Source: Stagnimonas aquatica (GTDB lineage: Bacteria > Pseudomonadota > Gammaproteobacteria > Nevskiales > Nevskiaceae). Taken from it: a DNA stretch of 64,000 nt. A program made the translations under genes and the position numbers. Under the pieces are notes generated by a model. That model saw only the letters and a list, made by a program, of their open reading frames with translations, had not been told where the DNA came from and did not search any database. Below, one piece after another: positions 9,439 to 18,800 of this stretch (positions are counted from its first letter, which is position 1; every line of letters starts with the position of its first letter). The stretch is taken from the NCBI RefSeq assembly GCF_003730135.1, contig NZ_RJVO01000007.1, positions 62,001 to 126,000 on the forward strand. Direction: 5' to 3'.

Positions 9439-10112
9439 GTGATTCGCGCGCTCGCGCTCTGCTTTGTTCGTGCTGTTTGAGGTCTTTTTTTCGCCTATTG
9501 GCGACTCACTTTTCTTTGCTCCTGCAAAGAAAAGTAAGCAAAAGAAAGCAGGCCCCTGCGCAGCGCCCCCTGCGGGGGTTCCCTGCGATGCTCGGTCTCC
9601 GGGGGACGCCGGCGAACTCGGCGCCCTATAGGCGCCTCAAACAGGCGCCGGCTTCCATACCCCCGGAGACCTGCGCTTCTCGGCGCTACGAAGGGGACCG
9701 GAACGTCCACAGCACGGCGGTCTCCGCCCGCCGCCACCGCAACATCACCAACAACAGCAGACGCGCGCTTCGCTCGCGCGAGGTTGGCGAAGCCGACGAG
9801 CCGGAGTGCTTTTGATGTGGCTGTGGCTGGTGATGTGGCTTTTGACTTGCCCTCCCCCTTCGTGGCGCCGAGAAGCGCAGTGGTCGGGGAGTATGGAAGC
9901 GCCCGCATGTCTGAGGCGCCTATAGGGCGCCGAGTTCGGGCGCGTCCCCCCGGCCACGAGCATCGCAGGGACCCCCCGAAGGGGGCGCTACGCAGGGGCC
10001 TGCTTTCTTTTGCTTACTTTTCTTTGCAGGAGCAAAGAAAAGTGAGTCGCCAATAGGCGAAAAAAAGCTCGCACCAACAGCAGACTCAGCAGAGCGCGAA
10101 CGCGCGAACCAC
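9439..10112. repeat. Large palindromic module, copy A (about 670 bp, nested inverted repeats)
   Basis: The two outer arms (about 9484-9578 and 9973-10066) are near-perfect inverted copies beginning CGCCTATTGGCGACTCACTT. Beyond them, further inverted flanks share a motif around TTCGCGCGTTCGCGCTC. Inside, a second pair of inverted arms contains GCGCCCTATAGGCGCC and CTTCTCGGCGCTACGAAGG. The centre is non-palindromic with CGCGCGCTTCGCTCGCGCGA. A second copy is at 26152-26794 with the same order of segments. Open frames inside are by-products of the repeat. I associate this kind of module with Xanthomonadales genomes; its function is unknown. It fills almost all of the 833-base gap between ynfA and argD. 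Confidence 0.85.
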
Positions 10113-10143
10113 AACCCAGCAGCAGGCGAAGAAAGACAGAGAA

Positions 10144-10177
10144 ACAAAAAAACGCCGCGCTAATCAGCGCGGCGTTT
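10144..10177 (-). terminator. Rho-independent terminator of argD
   Basis: A 12-bp stem (AAACGCCGCGCT / AGCGCGGCGTTT) with loop AATC; on the minus strand it is followed by a run of T. It lies about 35 bases after the argD stop. Confidence 0.85.
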
Positions 10178-10211
10178 CGTTACCAACTCAGGCACCCCAA
10201 CCTCAATCCAG

Positions 10212-11417
10212 CTAAACCGAGGCCGTCAACTCCGCGCAAGCCGCGTCGAGCCGCTTCAGCCCCTCGGCAACCTCCGCCTCGGTGATGTTCAAAGCCGGCG
10301 CCAGACGCAACACATCCGGCCCCGCCACCAGCGTCCAGACCCCGTGCTTGAGTCCGGCGTTGACGATCTCCTTGGCCTTGCCCTTCCAGGCGGCGGTCAC
10401 CGGCGCGCCCAGCAGCAAGCCCAGGCCACGCACTCCCTCGAACACCCCGTGGCGCTGACCGATGGCCAACAGGCCTTCGCGCAACTGAGCACTGCGGGCA
10501 GCAACATTGGCGCGAATCTCCGCAGTATTGATGGCGTCGAACACCGCCTCGGCCACCGCGCAAGCCAAGGGGTTGCCGCCATAGGTGCTGCCGTGGGTGC
10601 CGAAGGCCAGGGTCTCGGCGACCTTGGCGATAGCCAGCATGGCGCCGATCGGAATACCGCCGCCCAGACCCTTGGCGGTGGTCAGCAGGTCCGGGGTCAC
10701 GCCGTAGTGCTGGTAGGCATAGAGCTGGCCGCTGCGGCCGTTGCCGGACTGCACCTCGTCGAACACCAGGAGGGCGTTGTACTTCGTCGCCAGCGCGCGG
10801 GCGCCCTCGATGAATTCCTGCGAAGCCGGCAGAATGCCGCCCTCGCCCTGCACCGGCTCCAGCACGATGGCGCAGACCTCGTCGCTCATCGCCGCTTCCA
10901 GCGCCTTGAGATCGTTGAACGGCAGGTGGCGGATGCCGCCCGGGATCGGCTCGAAGCCCTGGGTGTACTTGGCCTGGCCGCCGACGCTGACGGTGAACAG
11001 CGTGCGGCCGTGAAAGGCGTTGAAGAACGAGAGGATCTTGTTCTTGTGTGGGCCGATGTTGTTGCCGTAGCGGCGCGCCAGCTTGAACGCCGCCTCGTTG
11101 GCCTCGGCGCCGGAATTGCAGAAGAACACCCGCTCGGCGAAGGTCGCCTCGGTGAGCTTCTTGGCCAGCCGCAGCGCCGGCTCGTTGGTCATCACGTTGG
11201 ACAGATGCCAGAGCTTGCCGGCCTGTTCGGTGAGCGCCTGGATCATCGCCGGATGGGCATGCCCCAGCACGGTGACGGCGATGCCGCCGGCGAGATCGAG
11301 GTAGTCACGCCCCTGCTGGTCCCAGAGTCGCGAGGCCAGCCCGCGCACCGGGATGATCTCGGCGGGCTGATAGTTGGGGACCATGACCTCGTTGAAGGTC
11401 TGACGGCTGACTTCCAT
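10212..11417 (-). CDS. argD: Acetylornithine/succinylornithine aminotransferase
   Basis: 401 residues, a class III PLP-dependent aminotransferase. It transfers an amino group between glutamate and N-acetylornithine in arginine synthesis; homologues also act on N-succinylornithine (AstC). Visible features are [15 protein letters not shown], the phosphate-binding [32 protein letters not shown], and the PLP lysine region [14 protein letters not shown] 11417 was chosen because the conserved region follows closely and GGAG lies upstream; a longer open frame exists but runs through the leader. A terminator follows. The leader upstream contains a terminator-like hairpin (see separate entry), suggesting attenuation. 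Confidence 0.92.
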   Translation of the reverse strand: MEVSRQTFNEVMVPNYQPAEIIPVRGLASRLWDQQGRDYLDLAGGIAVTVLGHAHPAMIQALTEQAGKLWHLSNVMTNEPALRLAKKLTEATFAERVFFCNSGAEANEAAFKLARRYGNNIGPHKNKILSFFNAFHGRTLFTVSVGGQAKYTQGFEPIPGGIRHLPFNDLKALEAAMSDEVCAIVLEPVQGEGGILPASQEFIEGARALATKYNALLVFDEVQSGNGRSGQLYAYQHYGVTPDLLTTAKGLGGGIPIGAMLAIAKVAETLAFGTHGSTYGGNPLACAVAEAVFDAINTAEIRANVAARSAQLREGLLAIGQRHGVFEGVRGLGLLLGAPVTAAWKGKAKEIVNAGLKHGVWTLVAGPDVLRLAPALNITEAEVAEGLKRLDAACAELTASV

Positions 11418-11432
11418 GGGCGACTCCGCAAC

Positions 11433-11460
11433 GCAAAAACCCGCGTACGGCACGCGGGCT
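11433..11460 (-). promoter_or_regulatory. Terminator-like hairpin in the argD leader (candidate attenuator)
   Basis: On the minus strand the sequence reads CCCGCGT, a 5-base loop, ACGCGGG and then TTTTTGCG. That is a 7-bp perfect stem (9 with flanking pairs) plus a U-run, ending about 18 bases before the argD start codon. No gene ends upstream on that strand, so it is not a leftover terminator of another gene. It could be an attenuator or the expression platform of a cis-regulatory RNA. The upstream part of the leader (11460-11545) was not recognised as a known riboswitch. Confidence 0.5.
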
Positions 11461-11549
11461 GGGGTGGATGACCTCGCCGTCGGCAGAGGCGGCGAAGACA
11501 GGGGCGAAATCAGTAAAAACAGCTGCTTATCGGCGACTTCGCGTAGCGA

Positions 11550-11577
11550 ATTATAGCGGAGCCGGCCGGCCGGAAAC
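11550..11577 (-). promoter_or_regulatory. Candidate sigma-70 promoter for argD
   Basis: A perfect TATAAT (minus strand, 11550-11555) sits in otherwise GC-rich DNA. The -35 element is poor (GTTTCC at 16 bases spacing). Transcription would start near 11543 and give a leader of about 125 bases containing the hairpin above. Confidence 0.4.
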
Positions 11578-11995
11578 GGCACTGGCGGCGGCCAAGAACC
11601 GACGGCGGGAGGAATGGCGGCGGCGAGGAAAACTGCCGGCTGGGCGAGCGGATTGGGGTTGCGCGCCCTAAAACGCCTGCGAATGGCAAAAAGCCGACGC
11701 CCGATTCATGTAAAAAACCGCCCAGCACCTGACAAATAGTTCATCGAAAACTATTCCAAACAAGGGCTTAAGCGGCGAATATAAGGATATACCAAACATC
11801 CCGGACGACCTCGGGGCTCAAAGCGAAAGTTTGGAGGAGATTCGCCGCAGCCGCGTTCGCTGCGTACACAAGGAATGTGGATGGTCCGCCACCACGCTGA
11901 CAAACCGTATCCGGCCGTCATCGGCCCAGGCGGGTTTTGCGCGCACGACAGCACGCCGATCCTGACAGCTGCACCAAGCCACTGTTGAAAATGGA
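11578..11995. other. Non-coding, AT-richer gap upstream of the lipid locus
   Basis: About 420 bases without a convincing gene. The part 11690-11800 is markedly AT-richer than its surroundings and includes TATAAGGATATACC near 11780, a possible -10 region for the gene at 11996; no good -35 was found. Because the plus-strand genes start here, this is the likely control region of the synthase locus. Confidence 0.4.
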
Positions 11996-12811
11996 ATGAG
12001 CAACAACCTGGTCTTCATCGTCATGGATAGCTGCCGCTACGACAGCTATGCCCGCGCCAAGCGCTCCAACATGGACGCGATCGGCGTCGGAGAACGACGC
12101 TACTCCTACGCCTCCTGGACCTCGCCCTCGCACTACACCTATCTGATGGGCATGGTGCCGCACCAAAGCCCGCAGGGCGTGTTCGCCAGCGAGGTCTACA
12201 AGAAGGAATTCGCGCAGTGGGTGGACCGGCTCGGCATCGACGATCTGTCGTTCAAGAGCTTCGTGCCGCAGCTGTCGCTGCCCTATGTGCTGCAGCAGCA
12301 GGGCTATCGCACCTGCGCCAAGGTCTCGCTGCCGGTGCTGAATCCGCTCTCGCACCTCAACCGTCACTTCGACGACTACAAGCTGATGGCGAACCACAAC
12401 GACTTCGCCGGGATGATCAAGGAGATCGAGTTCGACGCCGACGAGCCCAGCTTCTACTTCCTCAATCTCGGCGAGACCCACTACCCCTACATGCTCGACC
12501 CCAAGAGCCTGCCGCACATCTCCGGCGTGCACGGAGTGTTCAAGCGCATGGACGACGAGCTGGGCCGCGAGACCAGCGACCGCTTCTTCGACGACGAGCA
12601 GATGCGCGAGCTACACAGCCAGCAGGTGCGCACCGTGGAGCACGTCGACACCGTGCTGGAAGGCCTGATCGAGAAGGCGCCGGTAGGCACCCACTTCATC
12701 ATCACCGCCGACCACGGCGAGTGCTTCGGCGAAGGTGGCTACTTCGGCCATGGACCGATCGTCCACGAGAAGGTGATGGAAGTGCCGTTTCTGGAAGGAC
12801 GCAAGCGCTAG
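11996..12811 (+). CDS. Alkaline-phosphatase-superfamily hydrolase (sulfatase-like fold), soluble
   Basis: 271 residues, short for the superfamily. Metal-site motifs are visible: Asp11 in FIVMDSCRYDSY, the nucleophile region TSPSH (residues 42-46) and ITADHGE (Asp239, His240), followed by GHGP. The nucleophile position has Thr rather than the Cys/Ser of formylglycine sulfatases, which is more usual in phosphoryl-transfer members of the superfamily. There is no signal peptide or membrane helix, so it is probably cytoplasmic. It ends 36 bases before the first synthase gene, with which it is very likely cotranscribed. Substrate unknown; a phosphate, phosphodiester or sulfate ester on the lipid product or a precursor is an inference from context. 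Confidence 0.75.
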   Translation: MSNNLVFIVMDSCRYDSYARAKRSNMDAIGVGERRYSYASWTSPSHYTYLMGMVPHQSPQGVFASEVYKKEFAQWVDRLGIDDLSFKSFVPQLSLPYVLQQQGYRTCAKVSLPVLNPLSHLNRHFDDYKLMANHNDFAGMIKEIEFDADEPSFYFLNLGETHYPYMLDPKSLPHISGVHGVFKRMDDELGRETSDRFFDDEQMRELHSQQVRTVEHVDTVLEGLIEKAPVGTHFIITADHGECFGEGGYFGHGPIVHEKVMEVPFLEGRKR

Positions 12812-12847
12812 CCGCGCCCGCGCGCCCGCTCAGCAGGGAGCCGAGTC

Positions 12848-15800
12848 ATGAGCAAGAGTTTCGAGATCCTGGTGTATTCGCCCGCCGGACTGGGCACGCC
12901 GGATCTGGCAGTCGCCGCCAGCCGCGCCGGCGCGCTGGGCGTGCTGGACCTGGTCGGCACCGCCAGCGAGGACTGCCTGCCCGCGCTGCAAGGCCTGCTG
13001 GAACAAACCGAGGGCGCGCTCGGCCTGCGCCTGGGCGCCGAACAGCAGCCGCTGCTGCCGGAGTTGCTGTCGCGCCTAGGGACCCGCCCCTTGAACCTGA
13101 TCGTCTGCGGCGGCGCTCCGGCGCTGGATGCGCTGCTGCCGGCCATCGCCGGTCGCGCCGATCTGCGCCTCTTGGCCGAGATCACCGCCGCCGAACAGCT
13201 CACCGGGCTGCCCGCCGGCATCGACGGCCTGATCGCGCGCGGCCACGAAGCCGGCGGCTGGGTCGGCGAGGACGGCAGCTTCCTGCTGCTACAGAAGCTG
13301 CACGGCAAGACCGCGTTGCCGGTCTACGCGCTGGGCGGCATCGGCGAGCACAGCGCCGCCGCCTGCCGGGTCGCCGGCGCCGCCGGCGTGGTGCTCGACG
13401 ATCTCGCCCTGCTGCTGCCGGAAAGCCCGCTGCCGGCCACGCTCAAGACCGAACTCGCGCGCCTCAACGGCGCCGAATGCCGCCTCTACGGCGAGCTTGG
13501 CGGCCAGTCGTTCCGCGCCTACGCGCGCCCGGCCTCGCCGGCCATCAAGACGGCCGAAGACTTGCAGCGCCGGCTGGAAGCGGAGTCGCTGCCCGAGGGG
13601 ACGCAGGCCATCGCCCACCTCGCCGGCTGGCAGGACAGCCAGCGCCAACTGCTGCCGCTGGGCCAGGGCATCGGTCTGGCCGCTGCGGCCGCCGCCGCTC
13701 ACGGCAGCCTGGCGGCGCTGATCGCCGCCGTGCAGCGCGCCAGCCTGCGCCAGATCGAGCAGGCCGCCGCGCAGGGCGCGCTCGCCGAGGGCGCGCCGCT
13801 GGCGCTCGCCCACGGCTGCCGCTACCCCATCGTCCAGGGTCCGATGACCCGCGTCTCCGACCATGCCGGTTTCGCCGCCGCCGTGGCCCAAGGCGGCGCG
13901 CTGCCGTTTCTCGCCCTGGCCCTGATGCGTGGCCCACAGCTCGGCAGCCTGCTGGAGGCGACCCGCGAACAGGCCCAGGGCCGCGCCTGGGGCGTGGGCC
14001 TGCTCGGCTTCATCCCCGAGGCGCTGCGCCAGGAGCAGTGCGCGGCGATCTGGGACTGCCCGCCGCCGTTTGCCCTGATCGCCGGCGGCCGCCCCGACCA
14101 GGCCGCCGAATTCGAGTCGCGCGGCATCGCCACCTACATCCACGCACCGGCGCCGGCGCTGCTAACGCTGTATCTCGAACAGGGCGCGCGCCGCTTCGTG
14201 TTCGAGGGTCGCGAATGCGGCGGCCACGTCGGGCCGCTGTCCAGCTTCGCGCTCTGGGGGCAGATGATCGACGTGCTGCTGGCGGAAGTCCCGGCTGGCG
14301 CCGAGAAGGACATCCAGGTCCTGTTCGCCGGCGGCATCCACGACGCGCTGTCCTCGGCGATGGTGGCGGCGATGGCCGCGCCGCTGGTGGCGCGCGGCAT
14401 GCGGATCGGCGTGCTGATGGGCACCGCCTACCTGTTCACCGAGGAGATCGTCGCCAGCGGCGCGGTGGTGCCCGGCTTTCAGGAGCAGGCGCTGCGCTGC
14501 ACGCGCACGGTCAATCTGGAATCCGGCCCCGGCCACGCGACGCGCTGCGTCGCCACCGACTTCGCCCGCGACTTCCAGGACAGCCGCCGGCGCCTGCTGC
14601 GCGAGGGCAAGAGCGTGGAGGAAGTGCGCGACGCGCTGGAAGACTTGAACCTCGGTCGCCTGCGCATCGCCTCCAAGGGCCTGGACCGCAACCGCGACGG
14701 CCAGCTCTCGCCGGTGACCGCCGAGGTCCAACAGCGCGAGGGCATGTACATGATCGGCCAGGTGGCGACCCTGCGGGATCGCAGCCTGAGCATCGCCGAG
14801 CTGCACGCGGCCGTCTCTGGCGAATCGCAGCAGACGCTCGCCGCCGCCATCCCGGCGCGCGCGGCGCGGCCCCAGCCGCAGCCCAGCGACATCGCCATCG
14901 TCGGCATCGGTCTGGTACTGCCGGGCGCCGATGATGCCGAGCAGTACTGGCGCAATCTGCTCGACCAGAAGAGCGTGATCCGCGAGGTGCCGGAGTCGCG
15001 CTGGGACTGGCGCCTGTACTTCGACGAAAACCCCAAGGCGCGCGACAAGATCTACTCGCGCTGGGGCGGCTTTCTCGACGAGATCCGCTTCGACCCGACC
15101 CGCTTCGGCATTCCGCCGAAGTCGATGAAGTCCATCGACCCGGCGCAGATCCTCACCCTGGAGGCCGCCAGCCGCGCGCTCGCCGACGCCGGTCTCGCGC
15201 AGGGCGGCTACGACCGCGAGACCACCTCCATCGTGCTCGGCGCCAGCGGCGGCTCCGGCGATCTCGGCGCCCAGTACGCGCTGCGCGCGGAGCTGCCGCG
15301 CTATGTCGAGAGCCTGACGCCCGAGGCCTGGGACCGGCTGCCGGAATGGACCGAGGAATCCTTCGCCGGCACCCTGCTCAATGTCGCCGCCGGCCGGGTC
15401 GCCAATCGCCTGGACTTCGGCGGCATCAATTGCACGGTCGATGCCGCCTGCGCCTCCTCGCTGGCGGCCATCGCCATGGCGGTGCAGGAACTCGAAACCG
15501 GCAGCAGCTCGCTGGTGCTGGCCGGCGGCTTCGACACCACCCAGTCGGCCTATGCCTATACCGCCTTCGCCAAGACCTCGGCGCTGTCGCCGCAGGGCAA
15601 GGCGCGCACCTTCGACCAGGCCGCCGACGGCATCGTGATCTCCGAGGGCGTGGCGATGGTGGCGCTCAAGCGCCTGGCCGACGCCGAGCGTGACGGCGAC
15701 CGCATCTACGCGGTGATCAAGGCGGTCGCCGGCTCCAGCGACGGCAAGGCCCTGGGTCTGACCGCGCCGCGCAGCGAGGGCCAGGTACGCGCACTCGACC

Positions 15801-18800
15801 GCGCCTACGCCAAGGCCGGCTTCGCGCCGGCGACCCTGGGCCTGGTGGAAGCACACGGCACCGGCACTCCGGTCGGCGATCTCGCCGAGGCGCAGACCAT
15901 CTGCAAGGCGCTGAGCCGCAGCGGCGCCGCCCCGAAGAGCGTGGCGCTGGGCTCGGTGAAGACCCTGCTCGGCCACACCAAGGCCGCCGCCGGCACCGCC
16001 GGTCTGGTCAAGGTGGCGCTGTCGCTCTACCACCGCAGCCTGCCGCCGCACTACGGCGTCGAACAACCCATAGCGCCGCTCGCCGACGCGGCGGCGCCGG
16101 TGTACCTGCTCAAGGAGCCGCGCCCCTGGCTGGCCAGCCCCGCGCATCCGCGCCGGGGCGCCGCCTCCGCCTTTGGTTTCGGTGGCACCAATTTTCATGT
16201 GGTGCTGGAAGAGCATCCGCGCAGCGGTGGTGCCGCTGGCGCCAGCCGCTGGCCGGCAGAGCTGTTCCTGTTCCGCGCCGGGGATGCCGAGGCGCTCGCC
16301 TACGAGCTGAGCCAACTGCAAGCGCAGCTCGGCGCTGACAGCCGCGTGCCACTCGCCGAGCTGGCGCTGAGCCTGGCCCTGCAAGCCGAGGCGCGGGGCC
16401 GGCTGCCGGTGTCGCTGGCCGTCGTCGCCGCCGACCGCGCGGCGCTGGCCCGCGATCTCGGCCTGGTGCTGGGGCATCTGAAGGACGGCAAGCCGCTACC
16501 CGGCAGCGCCCGCCTGCAAGGGGCAACGCCGGCCGAGGCGCCGGCCATCGCCTTCCTGTTCCCGGGCCAGGGCGCGCAGCAGCTCAACATGGGCCGCGAG
16601 GCGGCGCTGTACTTCGAGGAAGTGCGGCAGGCGCTGGAATTCGCCGAGCGCAGCTTGCAGCGCGAACTGCCGCAGGGCCTCGTGCCGCTGATGATGCCGC
16701 CCGCCGCCTTTGACGAGGCCAGCGAGACCGCGCAGGCCCGCGCGCTCACCGACACCCGGGTGGCGCAGCCGGCTATCGGTGCGCTGTCGCTGGGCTATCT
16801 GCGCCTGGCCGAGCGCCTCGGCCTGCGCGCGGTTGCCAGTGCCGGCCACAGCTACGGCGAATACAGCGCGCTGATGGCCGCCGGGGTGATCGCGCCGGAT
16901 GATTTTCTGCGCCTGTCGGCCGCGCGCGGCGCGGCAATGGCGGCCGCCGCCAGCGCCGGCACGCCCGGCGGCATGGCGGCGGTGCAGGCGCGTCGCGAGC
17001 AAGTGGTCGCCCGGCTCGCCGACTACCCCGGCGTGGTGGTGGCCAATCACAACGCCCCCGAGCAGTGCGTGATCTCCGGGCCGAAGCCGGCACTGGACGC
17101 CGCCGTCGCCGCGCTCAACGAACAGGGCCTGCGGGCGATGCCGCTGGCGGTGTCCGGCGCCTTCCACACCGCACTGGTGGCGCCGGCGAAGACCGCGCTG
17201 GCGGCGGCGATCCTGGCCACGCCGTTCCGCGCCGCGCGCTTCCCGGTGTACTCCAACAGCAGCGCGCAGCCCTACCCTTCCGAGCCGGCGGCGATGCAGG
17301 CGCAACTCGACGCGCATCTCCTGTCCAGCGTCGAGTTCGTCGCCGAAATCGAGGCCATGCAGGCGGCCGGCTGCCAGTTGTTCGTGGAGCTGGGGCCGCG
17401 CGGCATCTGCGCCAACATGGCGCGGCAGACCCTGGTCGGTCGCGCTGGCGCGCAGGCCGTCTCGCTGGACGGCAACGGCGGCGGCCTGCGCGGTCTGCTG
17501 CTGGGCCTGGCCGAGGTCTTCGTCGCCGGTGCCGACTGGCGGCCGAGCGCGCTCTACAGCGGTCGCGGCCTGAAGGCGCTGAGCAACGCGCAGCGCGCCG
17601 CACTGGCGCAGCCGCTGCCCAGCCCGGCGCATCTCTGGATGGTCAGCGGCGGCTGCGCGCGGCCGATCCACGACCCGCTGATCCGCACCGGCAGCCAGCC
17701 GGCGCTGACCCTCGCCAGCCGCGAGGCAGCACGCGCGGCGCTGCCGACGGTGGCGCCCGCGTCTGCCGCACCAGCGATCACGCCGCCTGTCAGCGCAGCG
17801 CTGCCAGCCGCGAATGGCACGCTCAGCAGCGAGGCCCTGCTCGCCTATCAGCAGACCATGCGCCAGTTCCTGAGCTTGCAGGAGCGGGTGATGCAGCAGG
17901 CTCTGGGCGCCGGAGTGTCGGCCACCGCGTCACTGCCAGCGCTGCCGGTAGGAGCGGGCCTGCCCGCGACCAGCCGCCTCCAGCCACCGCCGCCAGCCGT
18001 CGAACCCGCGCCCGCGCCGGTCGCGGGCAAGTCCGCCCCTACGCCGGATGCGGCGAGCGTGGTGGCGGCACCGTCGGTGACGGTGGATGCACAGGCGCTG
18101 CTGCTGTCGCTGGTCGCCGAGCGCACCGGCTATCCCCCCGAGATGCTCGGCCTCGACGCCGATCTGGAAGCCGACCTCGGCATCGACTCGATCAAGCGCG
18201 TGGAAATTCTCGGCGCCTTCCGCAAGGCACATGCGGGCGCCGCCAGCCTGCCGATGGAAAAGCTCAGCAAGACCAAGTCGCTGCGCGCGATCCTGGCGGC
18301 GTTGCCAGCGATCTCGGGCGCGCCGGCAGCGCTGAGCACGGCGGTCGCGGGCGAGCCCGCTCCTACGGCGGGTGCGGCGACAGCGCCGATGGCGACGGCG
18401 GATGCGCAGGCGCTGCTGCTGTCGCTGGTCGCCGAGCGCACCGGTTATCCCCCCGAGATGCTCGGCCTGGATGCCGATCTGGAAGCCGACCTTGGCATCG
18501 ACTCGATCAAGCGCGTCGAAATTCTCGGCGCCTTCCGCAAGGCCCATGCGGGGGCCGCCAGCCTGCCGATGGAAAAGCTCAGCAAGACCAAGTCGCTGCG
18601 CGCGATCCTGGCGGCGTTGCCAGCGATCTCGGGCGCGCCGGCAGCGCTGAGCACGGCGGTCGCGGGCGAGCCCGCTCCTAAGGCGGGTGCGGCGACAGCG
18701 CCGATGGCGACGGCGGATGCGCAGGCGCTGCTGCTGTCGCTGGTCGCCGAGCGCACCGGTTATCCCCCCGAGATGCTCGGCCTGGATGCCGATCTGGAAG

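Noticed and set aside
9495-10147. Several open frames inside palindromic module A
   Set aside because: The same peptide-like translations appear from both arms and in module B on either strand, as expected from inverted repeats; no ribosome site or family match.
11996-12811. Classical formylglycine sulfatase
   Set aside because: The nucleophile region is TSPSH, without the Cys/Ser-x-Pro-x-Arg signature, so a sulfatase label is not supported; only the superfamily is called.
12217-14934. 905-codon plus-strand open frame overlapping the first phosphatase-like gene and synthase
   Set aside because: Out of frame with two well-supported genes; Arg/Pro/Ala-rich with no recognisable domain.
14162-16477. 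771-codon minus-strand open frame within the first synthase gene
   Set aside because: Antisense shadow of NMO/KS domains; no domain, no start context, repetitive His/Gly/Arg/Ala composition.
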